Below are positions 13,501 through 22,300 of a DNA stretch of 64,000 bases, piece after piece (position 1 is the stretch's first letter; the number at the start of each line of letters is the position of its first letter). Below the pieces are notes generated by a model. It made no database searches. It was not told the DNA's origin and saw only the letters and a program-made list of their open reading frames with translations. Position numbers and translations under genes: made by a program. Source of the DNA: Mactromeris polynyma (taxonomy: Eukaryota; Mollusca; Bivalvia; Venerida; Mactridae); contig JASFXZ010000001.1 in NCBI GenBank assembly GCA_032209605.1, positions 15,456,256 through 15,520,255 of the forward strand, written 5' to 3'.

Positions 13501-13532
13501 AACAGAACTCGACACAACTTGGATGATGCCAT
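4360..13532 (-). CDS. ZP-domain protein, minus-strand gene, first (self-terminating) ZP-C form
   Basis: Eight spliced exons: 13532-13488, 11192-11150, 8946-8696, 7719-7565, 6832-6708, 5899-5806, 5181-4998 and 4512-4360 (TAG stop). They join in one frame to 349 residues. Residues 1 to about 22 are a signal peptide (MASSKLCRVLLLFAM...). The ZP-N cysteines fall at about 42, 80, 109 (GCGM) and 148. The ZP-C has YNC, the NGC hallmark, TC, GKC, FC and a final RC. ZP proteins polymerise into extracellular filaments such as egg coats or apical matrices. Unlike most relatives there is no dibasic furin site; the end is a short semi-hydrophobic stretch. The exon layout matches the plus-strand ZP gene except that the latter has an extra microexon. 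The last exon also has a GTATGT donor at 4426 that could splice in phase into exon 3572. The ZP family call is firm; which 3' end is used is inference. Confidence 0.78.
4536..4600. mobile_element. Pogo-type MITE fragment 3
   Basis: Only the right end remains: AATAATAAGACTATCTC, CAAGGGTCCCAATG and TGGTCGTTTTACT. It lies 24 bases upstream of ZP exon 4512-4360. Confidence 0.55.
4998..5181 (-). CDS. ZP gene (minus) exon 7, ZP-C end
   Basis: A 184-base exon from TTTTTCCAG to GTAAGT, phase 2 in and 0 out. It begins CPVADVKFSP, completing the NGCP motif, and ends YLTCLIGKCTAPNAPFCDN, the C-x3-C...C pattern closing ZP-C. The second cassette's exon 808-616 is clearly homologous (CPVSTTFLSP ... CDTGKC). 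Confidence 0.8.
5806..5899 (-). CDS. ZP gene (minus) exon 6, ZP-C core
   Basis: A 94-base exon from CACGTAG to GTAAGT, encoding a GIYAYNCYSS strand and ending at IDANG, the first part of the ZP-C signature (...YxxNC...IDxNGC). The matching exon of the second cassette (1596-1503) is also exactly 94 bases. Confidence 0.78.
6112..6345 (+). repeat. Dispersed 'GGGAACGCCAC' repeat, copy 1
   Basis: Starts at TTACAGGGAACGCCACGTAC, then CTCCCCACACAT, GGGAAATATCAACC, ATTAGGCACCGAGGAGG, TGTATGGGAATGGGG and ACCACAGGATAGG. The inner block equals the unit of the 45-bp satellite at 46.7-50.6 kb. Confidence 0.65.
6708..6832 (-). CDS. ZP gene (minus) exon 5, ZP-C entry of first cassette
   Basis: A 125-base exon from GACAG to GTATAA, phase 2 in and 1 out. 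It holds the inter-domain linker and first ZP-C strands, including IIYEVNVVPDGDD. The donor is weaker than its neighbours (GTATAA), but the phase and the exon that follows support it. Confidence 0.7.
7565..7719 (-). CDS. ZP gene (minus) exon 4, ZP-N last strands
   Basis: A 155-base exon from TTTCAG to GTATGT, phase 0 in and 2 out (ends GA). It contains a YTWQF strand and the fourth ZP-N cysteine (TVEC). Its outgoing phase fits both ZP-C entry exons, at 6832 and at 3572, so this is the natural branch point for alternative cassettes. Confidence 0.78.
8591..8680. mobile_element. Pogo-type MITE fragment 4
   Basis: A short, diverged palindromic copy (CTCGATAATACGACCAC ... GCGGAACTTTACTG) ending beside the donor of ZP exon 8946-8696. 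Confidence 0.45.
8696..8946 (-). CDS. ZP gene (minus) exon 3, ZP-N first half
   Basis: A 251-base exon from TTTTAG to GTGAGT. It carries three of the four ZP-N cysteines (YHC, LSC, NGCGM) in the usual spacing, which is the main evidence for the family. A decayed MITE ends 15 bases beyond the donor. Confidence 0.8.
9198..9359. mobile_element. Pogo-type MITE copy 5
   Basis: Clean ends TA-CAGTAAAACCTCGATAATA and GAGGTTTTGCTG-TA around the shared core. No coding capacity. Confidence 0.7.
11150..11192 (-). CDS. ZP gene (minus) exon 2, end of signal peptide
   Basis: A 43-base exon between TTTCAG and GTGAGT, phase 0 in and 1 out, encoding GFTLSKGQTNIVLG. Exons 1 and 2 together are 88 nt, exactly the total of the first two exons of the plus-strand ZP gene. 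Signal peptidase cleavage probably falls near SKG/Q. Confidence 0.72.
11233..11409. mobile_element. Pogo-type MITE copy 6
   Basis: TA-CAATACAACTTAAATAATACG to GAGGTTTTACTG with the 'TTTGGGACCCTTGAAC' block. It sits 40 bases upstream (minus sense) of ZP exon 11192-11150. Confidence 0.65.
11880..12000. repeat. Dispersed repeat, left part
   Basis: 'CGACGAAAATAGTTTATTATTTCACTGATT' region and the following CTTCCTTCTAAGACACTT.. match 22738-22860. The continuation of the element (see 13180) is displaced by about 1.2 kb. Confidence 0.45.
12345..12790. repeat. 161-bp tandem repeat, about 2.5 units
   Basis: 'CCCACAAACATTTTCAC' recurs at 12401, 12562 and 12723, exactly 161 bases apart, each followed by GATCAGATGAAAAC and GAGCGGACA. 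This repeat type is, from general knowledge, common in bivalve genomes. A diverged single unit lies near 19868-20010. Confidence 0.75.
13180..13310. repeat. Dispersed repeat, right part
   Basis: 'CCAATCTGTCAAAATGCCGA' and the following CTTTCGTTTCGA.. GATTG.. correspond to 22955-23070, the part that follows directly in the intact copy. Confidence 0.45.
13488..13532 (-). CDS. ZP gene (minus) exon 1, signal peptide start
   Basis: Fifteen codons beginning ATGGCATCATCC and ending at a GTAAGT-like donor (13487). They encode a basic-then-leucine-rich stretch, the first half of a signal peptide. A strong pyrimidine tract and AG (13543) lie 10 bases upstream of the ATG, so a 5' UTR intron is likely; a noncoding exon may end near 14547 (AAATAAAG before GTAAGG). 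Confidence 0.72.
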
Positions 13533-16304
13533 GATGGCAAACCTTGAAATGGAAAAGAAAAAAACAGATAAGAATTATTCTAAAGTGTTACTCGTACGTG
13601 ACAGCATAGGAGGAATTTAGCATATAAAGTGAACAGCCACCATATAAAACGCGATAAGATGTGAAACTATGTACTAAATCAAATACAAGGGCAGCGGAAC
13701 ACATGACATAAACGTAGATGATGGGTGGGAACACCGCATTGGAGCACTCGATGGCTACACACCATTGGAGTTAACACCTCTAGTTTAAGAGTGCCCTCCT
13801 TCACACGTCTTCCTACTATCGCCCATACAAAAAAGAACAACAAATAATATTCGTTTGACCCGATGTCTGCGTCGTTACCGACTCCAACTGGGCAAAGCAA
13901 ACCCTCTTCAGAGAATATCTACATTACTGAGGGAAAGTATAAGCAAAATGAATAAAATGTCATGAACACAAAATAATTATAAACAATCTGATCACACCAT
14001 CTGAGGATGTAGAAGAGCCAAGAAAAACTTATGTAGCCATAAGAGAACTGGCTACGCTTTCACAACATATATCAAGTGAGAACGGTCTCAAAGTTTCAAG
14101 ACATTTTATTTTAAGATAAAGCATTCATAGCCAATCAAAAGAAGTGGAAAGCAAACTAGATATGTACACATAACCACCAAAGTCGATAGCGAAATTCTTC
14201 GTTGCATAATTTTGTTTTACAGAAATTAAAATGTTTGACTTATGAAGACAACTCTCATTTTGAGATATTTTGTGAAATTGGCACCGGCTGAACAATGTAG
14301 AGTTGAGCCCAGAAGTCCATCGTGGGGGACAATCATAACGCCAGTATACACAGTAACACCGGTATATGACCATGTAAATTGCGGTGAAGCGATAGTTTTT
14401 CAATTATATACAAATATATATACAGTTGCAGAAAAATGTGCCCAAATTTGTTTTACCTAAAATATCTTTTTATTAGCTCAGCGTAGGTTATGTCTTATAT
14501 TACATTTAAAAATTGCTATACAGAAGCTATAATGTTGCCTTACCTTTATTTGTGATGTTTTTCCACCATTAATTCACACAATATGTACGCCGTCCCGAAC
14601 AACTCATCCGTGACTTAACGTGAATATATCTAACCAGCTATAAACGTTTGTGTGCAGTAAGGCATAGCCAGTATGTACAACATAGAAAATACTGAAACCT
14701 CAAATACTTGGGTAGCAAATCTTGAAGTTAAACCTCAATGAAGCGTTAAAATAAATGAAACGAATATAGCTCAATCACGTAAACGACTTCTTTAAAGGGT
14801 TTATTACGAAAATACTCAAACTGTGAGTCATACATTGTATTATATGCCTCATCATCGCCTGTTTCTTAAATTTATGTGGCGGATATGAATAATTATATTC
14901 ATATTTAATCTTCGTTGAGAACCACCCATCAAATTTCCATTTTACAAACGGCCTTTAAAAGTGGGTTTTACTTTGATATAATATACTTAATACTACAAAA
15001 ACTGACCCTTGCTACAAACAGCAGTCGTTCCACGTTCTCTTTTTACTTCTCTTCGTAAAAGTTGCTTTTTCCAACTCTTTAACTCGAGTAGTTAATGTGA
15101 TATTTTTATAGAAAAGCTCATGATATTGCTATAACGGTGAGTAGTGATATCAATTAACAAAAACTGTAAGTATTGAGTTGTTATCCGATCGAAATTATCA
15201 TAATAATGTATTGTAAATTTACATGTGTTGTATATGTGAATAATACATAAAGTGTAAACCAATGGCGAGTAGCGTTCAAAGGGAAACAACTACGTATTTT
15301 GTCTGACTGTGATATACATGTAATGTATATAAACTAGTTCGGCAACGAAATTAAACAGTAAGTAATAAAAAGAAGTATTTCGAAATAAAATCAACGCAAG
15401 ATCTGGGCGTATTCGAAACTGTCGCTATTGAACTGGAACAAAATCAATGTCGCGGAAAGATGATTTTGTTCCGAGCGAGTTATCAAGCATGACTTTCGTG
15501 TTACACCCGTAATTATGACAAACTATTTTGCAAAATTGTGTTTTCATTTATACGGGCTATCAATTTAAGGTTTCACCTAACTTGTGACTACGCATTTGAT
15601 AAGCTCCATTGAAGCGTAACCATCTTCTGGCCGTATTTCGTGAATCCATCCTGACTGAGAGGGATACACATTGTCATGGTAATGTTTTATTTGCCTTATT
15701 TCTTCATATGATATACAAGTTCTAATTGTAAATAAAATTTACTTTTCTTTAACCACATATGGTACTTTGATCTGGTCCAATTTTGTTCTATTAGACCAAA
15801 CGTGTTACCGTAATTATGTGTAGACAACTGTGATATTGGCAAACTACCTTTTGCAACGTTCCATGGCCTGTCTAATTAACCTTATTCATAGTTTATATAG
15901 TAGACCGTTCGTTATTCAATAAATGTGTTCTTTTTACTGACATATTTCCCGACAGCGACGGCACAAACTTTGCAATGTCGATTTCATTCCACTGTTTCTG
16001 TGTTGTACTTTATTTTCATTTACCATTTGCTGCAAAACTTTTGTGATTAAAATGTCATTAATTGCAAAGCCAACTGCCATCTTAAAATTGTCAACAAAGA
16101 CCAAGCCGGACCAAGCCACAATAACCTGGAGGGCGAACATTCTTACTTTGTACTAACCCACTTCCAGATTGTGTGTTTTATGCTTAGTTATCATAAATGA
16201 TAATATCAATTAAATTATAGTTATAAATATTATAAAGAAATACATTCTTTATAAACATCGGAGAATGACAGAGAGCACAATCTGTAAGATACTTTCTATT
16301 TCAG
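13533..16304. other. Shared upstream region between divergent ZP genes
   Basis: About 2.8 kb between the two start codons. I see the UTR acceptor for the minus gene (13543), a possible noncoding exon end near 14547, TATA-like motifs next to the plus gene, and AT-rich DNA without convincing coding exons. Any shared control element should lie here, but none is recognisable. Confidence 0.5.
16220..16258 (+). promoter_or_regulatory. TATA-like cluster before plus-strand ZP gene
   Basis: Three TATAAA matches (16222, 16231, 16250) lie 50-85 bases before the ATG at 16305. The last would place initiation near 16280, giving a very short leader. The TTTCAG just before the ATG could instead be an acceptor of a 5' UTR intron. 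Confidence 0.3.
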
Positions 16305-16340
16305 ATGATGTCGTTTCGACTGTTCGTTGTCCTTGTAGGC
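16305..16340 (+). CDS. ZP gene (plus) exon 1, signal peptide
   Basis: Twelve codons (MMSFRLFVVLVG) ending at GTAAGT, phase 0. Hydrophobic signal-peptide start. The second codon is also ATG; either could initiate. Confidence 0.78.
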
Positions 16341-19300
16341 GTAAGTAATATGTTTTATGTATATGCTAGATGTCAAAATATTTATACATTAAAACATTTT
16401 ATCTTCAGCGATTTCACAATATTCGGTTCAGGGCTGATCATAGTTTTAGTAAACGTATCTGTTGTTCGTGTGTACATTATTATTTACAGGAAAGCACATT
16501 TAAGGGTAGGAAAACTATACTCGTTCACCATGCTCTGAATAAAGGCGGTCATATATATCCGCTTGTTATACGAACAACGCTTTCACTGTTAACTGTTCAA
16601 TGAGAGTATTTGTGTTCGTACCTTTGCATCAGAATTCTTCAAATGTTTACTGTACATGTCGATAAACAAGTGCTTAAGTTTAGATTTCTTCAGATTACCT
16701 CCCTTTGCATTAAAAATCGCCCTTGTTCATATGGAAAAAGTTGTCATTGGCTTGTAGACGAAGAAGGAACAGCTTAGTACTGGTGGGAACCACAGGATCA
16801 TTGCCTTTGTCAAATTTATGTCGTGTTAAAAACATCCGTTCTTAACCTAGATAAACATCTTTCCTTAATATTATTTTTTCAGATTTTAGCGGGACTTACT
16901 GATGAAGCTGTTGGTGACACCCCGCAAAGAGATGGTACGTGAAATTTTATTATTTGATGATTCAATATATAAGGCGAGCATTTGGAGTCACTATGTTAAC
17001 CTTCCGTGACGTTAATTCAGCGCGTACAGTAAAGGCTGACGTAAAGTGACGGTAATTCAGTGCGTACAGTAAAAGCTGACGTAAAGTGACGGTAATTCAG
17101 TGCGTACAGTAAAATCTGACGTAAAGTGACGGTAATTCAGTGCGTACAATAAAATCTGACGTAAAGTGACGGTAATTCAGTGCGTACAATAAAAGCTGAC
17201 GTAAAGACCCACCTCGAAATTTAGACCATATCGAGAATAAGATTAAAATCCATTTTCATGAACCAGAATTTAATTTTTCTTCCATATTTCAATTCGGTTA
17301 ATCCGACGACCTCACAAATACGACTGCCTTTCTTCAGAAACAATGTAAACAGTATTCAAGTCCATTTCCCTAATTTTGCTTTTAATTCAATCTCAATATT
17401 AAGACCACCTCTATTATAAGACCCGTTTTCAAGGGTCCCATGTGTGGTCGTATTGACATACTGTTTTATATATGCTGTTTGCTGTAGTCATAATGATTTA
17501 AATGCAAAGCAAGCATTTAGGTATCTAACGTGTTTTCCTTATATCCAGGTCATCGTTATTAGTATTCTTTATTAGCAACTTGTACTATGCTCATACACTT
17601 TTGAAGATATATTATGCTCATGTTTTGTTCATTTGGTTTTCTAAACAATCATGAAAAATATACTTAATCTAGTTAAAACTTCAATAAATATGCATTATCA
17701 CAGAATACATTTATAATGTATTTCTCTGTATTTGACCAAAAAAAGACATTTGCATTATCATAAAATCAATAATTAATTCTAGTTTTTTAACAAGCGAGTG
17801 TATTACTGTAGTTTGTCTCTTAGTTATATGATTAAACAAGATTGTTTTAAACAATTATACATGGCAATGGTTCTTATTAATGATGTTTTAGACTGTGTAT
17901 CAACAAAACTGGATGAAGCCTATTAAAAACATTAAGGTTCAGATGAGCCAGATACATGTTTAACTTTTCAGACGAAGGAGTTACGTGTACAAAAGATACG
18001 CAGGAAAATGAGCTGAGAATGAGATTTGTGACTAACTTGATGGGTGATGACATCAATTACTCCTACGGCCTGGAAATTAACGAAGAAACAAGTGTTATGA
18101 CTTATACTGAGTGTACTCATACTACGGAAACAGTCGACCCGACGAACACATACTTCATTGTTGAAACAGTCATTGACTTAAACAATCCATCGCATGCTAG
18201 AGCAGACAACCCATGCGGATTTCAGGCGGTTAGTTTTTTATCATGATATATTTCCTAACGAGTTAGTTAACCTATTTTATCATGATATATTTCCTAACGA
18301 GTTAGTTAACCTATTTTATCATGATATATTTCTTAACGAGTTAGTTAACCTATTTTATCATGATATATTTCCTAATGAGTTAGTTAACCTATTTTATCAT
18401 GATATATTTCCTAACGAGTTAGTTAACCTATTTTATCATGATATATTTCCTAACGAGTTAGTTAACCTATTTTATCATGATATATTTCCTAACGAGTTAG
18501 TTAACCTATTTTATCATGATATATTTCCTAACGAGTTAGTTAACCTATTTTATCATGATATATTTCCTAACGAGTTAGTTAACCTATTTTATCATGATAT
18601 ATTTCCTAACGACTTAGTTAACCTATTTTATCATGATATATTTCCTAACGAGTTAGTTAACCTATTTTATCATGATATATTTCCTAACGAGTTAGTTAAC
18701 CCATTTTATCATGATATATTTCCTAACGAGTTAGTTAACCTATTTTATCATGATATATTTCCTAACGAGTTAGTTAACCCATTTTATCATGATATATTTC
18801 CTAACGAGTTAGTTAACCCATTTTATCATGATATATTTCCTAACGAGTTAGTTAACCCATTTTATCATGATATATTTCCTAACGAGTTAGTTAACCCATT
18901 TTATCATGATATATTTCCTAACGAGTTAGTTAACCTATTTTATCATGATATATTTCCTAACGAGTTAGTTAACCCATTTTATCATGATATATTTCCTAAC
19001 GAGTTAGTTAGGCTATTTTATCATGATATATTTCCTAACGAGTTAGTTAGGCTATATTTTCGTCGCGTTATTTCCAGAACCCTGTCGTTTGGTTTTCGTC
19101 TTTTTGAGAAAAAAACAGCTTTAAAGTTTTACCCTCTTGAGATAATTGTTACATACGGGGTTATGGAATTGGAATTTTATTTAAGTTATGTACATTCCAG
19201 AACAACATAGGTAGTGCAGATAGAAATAGCTTGGAAAGACTGTTTTAACGATACCAAATACTCAAAACCGCCAAAAATTGAGTTACAGGGTTCTTGAAAT

Positions 19301-22300
19301 AAGACGACGTTTTGTTAATTGAAATTTCGCCCGTCTAGGGGTCATTTTCACAAACATTTTAAGACTGAAAATCAGACATAGATTTAAAAACAGCAAATTC
19401 TATATTTACCAGCATTTCGTTCTCATGACATTTAAACGAACGAAATTTTGTCTGATTAATTGTTGTTACCCACACTACACATAAGCCAAATTTTATCAAA
19501 ATATATTCTGTAATAATATGATTGGAGCAGAAAGAACATTTAACATTTTTAAGTGCAAGTCTGAGTTTCAGTTTAAAATGTTTGTGAATAAGGCCCCTGC
19601 ACAGTTAGTCAAGCGCTGGGATAGCAACCGCCAAGCCCGAATTTAAACCTGAGGTTGAGTAAGTCATATCATTCCCTGAAATTTGGCTACGGTCATTTGT
19701 CCAGCTCTTCTGATACGTGTTGGGACGTTATCAGCCGTTGTGGAGAGGCGAGTTAGAAATGATTGCAAATTGATTTCAGGAAAACTAGTTAGGTCAACTA
19801 ACAGTAATGTGTGTGAAAAACGTGTATTGAAATATATAGACACATAAAACAAGGGTGGATGCCACAAATAACATAAGGATTAAAACTCTGAGAATACTGG
19901 AGCGATCTTGCTGGTTATCGAGTTTGAACTATGTACGATGCCCATAAAAATCATGACCGAATTTGGAAAAGAATAAAGAATGTTCGAGTTAGAAAAGATT
20001 TTGAACAGAAACTGTCCAGTAATAAACTGGAAATGAGTTTGTATGGCCGAAAACTCAGTAGAGGGTAAAACCCCGTCTGGAGACAAAATCCTGTCCCGGG
20101 ATTGTAATCGATATGTACACTCAGTACTGAAATCTCAACCCATAAAACTAATAGTGGATTGTTTGGAAATATCAAAGGAGTGCAGAATATTAGTTTTTGA
20201 GATTTTTGTGTGATTTTGAGGTATCGGAGTAATTAATGGTTTCCGTGTCACCCTCCACACTTAGACTGGTTTCCGTGTCACCCTCCTCACTCAGACTGGT
20301 TTCCGTGTCACCCTCCTCACTCAGACTGGTTTCCGTGTCACCCTCCTCACTTAGACTGGTTTCCGTATCACCCTCCTCACCTAGACTGGTTTCCGTGTCA
20401 CCCTCCTCACTTAGACTGGTTCCGTGTCACCCTCCTCACTCAGACTGGTTTCCGTGTCACCCTCCTCACTCAGACTGGTTTCCGTGTCACCCTCCTCACT
20501 CAGACTGGTTTCCGTGTCACCCTCCTCACTCAGACTGGTTTCCGTGTCACCCTCCTCACTCAGACTGGTTTCCGTGTCACCCTCCTCACTCAGACTGGTT
20601 TCCGTGTCACCCTCCTCACTCAGACTGGTTTCCGTGTCACCCTCCTCACTCAGACTGGTTTCCGTTTCACCCTCCTCACTCATGTGAGTAAACTTTTCGA
20701 GAGTAAGTATCCGTTATATGTTCGGGCCCTGATGTACATGTTTAAGTATTTTACTTGTATATCAAAGTATTAATTTTTATCATTTTTATTTTCAGATTGG
20801 AGACGCCAACAATAGGGTAAGTTAAGTTGTTATTATTTCGTATTCAATTAAAAGCAGACAGTCGGCATCACTGTAGGACGTGATCATGTGTTTAACAGTT
20901 CTCAGTGACATATATTGACGAACTTATTGCTTGATGGTCAACAAATCTAATCCCTGCCACCAACACGCAACACGTGACCCATGACATATCACATGACAAG
21001 CCAAATATGGCGGAGAAAGAAATGTTATGACGCTTGATTTCATGGAAGATGCAATCATGCTATACCAAGATAGAATAGGTTTAAAGCATTCCACATAATT
21101 TGATTAAAGATGAAAGTGAGACATTACACTAAATATAGTGCTACATCACCGATCTGCTTCCACGGCGTCACAACTGACAAAGCCGAGACTAGGTTACCCC
21201 AAGTCGTCATTTCAAACTTGAAAATCATATTTTATGCCAGGCCATTCCTTGCATCTCTATTCCCTAACGTATATACCCTTTGACCTCACTAAGTGCCCTA
21301 TGTTTTATGGATTGTTGTTTTCCCGTAGGTCTGTGTGGGTAGGCACTGTCTTATGTATGTGGCGTTCCCTGTATCAACTTATTCCTTCTCTTTTAACGCA
21401 TGCATTTTTTTTCACGTACAATATATGATTATAAATTTTGTTCACTGACGACTGATGGCATATAAATGCTTGCTTCATTTGAAAATTCATCACAACCATG
21501 AACTCAAGCCAATAACTCGGGGAAGCATCCTGAATACAATAAAATCCAGTGGTCTCCCTTTGTAAAGAAGTTCGTATGTATCTAGATCTATGTATTCTTA
21601 TGGCGGGTATATATACCATGACATCAGGCGTGAAATCACACCCAACTTTATTTTTATATAATATATATAAGAGCGCAAAGATTGGAGATGATTTTAACTA
21701 TTATGAATTCGTGATGTGTGAATGTCGCCACCGGTCTTTCGTATTATCGTGAATGAGGTACAAGTATTCCCGAGTCTATGAGAGTGCATTATCTAGTGAA
21801 ATAATTCACTAGTTTTTTTCTTAATTCAGCTTTGGTAAATGTCTTATACCCGGGTTACGACATTATATTTTAATTTAATTGCAATACTTAGCATAATTAA
21901 GATTAAATCATTGAATCATTTGTTTTCATTCTAGGGATTCAGGATTCTGTTAGCCTTAAGAAAGATGCAGGGTTTTGAATTGGAAGTGGACGGGACCTAT
22001 AATTATACATGTTATGAAGCCACATCTACCAACACGTTCTTGGTAGCTTCAATAGACGTAGAGTAAGTACAGGTTGTGCGCACAGCAAGTGCCATGTTTT
22101 GATACTCACTCGCGTTTTTGTCTTCGACATTATTGAGGCTGCTGACTCCTCATTCTCAGTACTGTCAGTTTTTTCAGTAGGAGCAACTTGACTGTTGGCT
22201 GCTGTAGGCGGTGCTTGGTGCTCACAATCAGTATTGCTTTTATTTTGTTTTACTCTTGGAGGGCATGTTGTTTGCTGTAAATTCAGAAGTGAAATGAGCG

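Noticed and set aside
15934..16140. Minus-strand frame starting MFALQVIVAWSGLVFV
   Set aside because: No splice sites or family; lies in the intergenic region and is short enough to be chance.
18194..19210. 338-codon frame with FYHDIFPNELVNL repeats
   Set aside because: The 39-bp minisatellite in intron 3 of the ZP gene; its frame differs from exon 3 and it lies after the donor.
20236..20691. Repeat-coded frames on both strands
   Set aside because: 30-bp minisatellite in the same intron; unit divisible by three gives open frames automatically.
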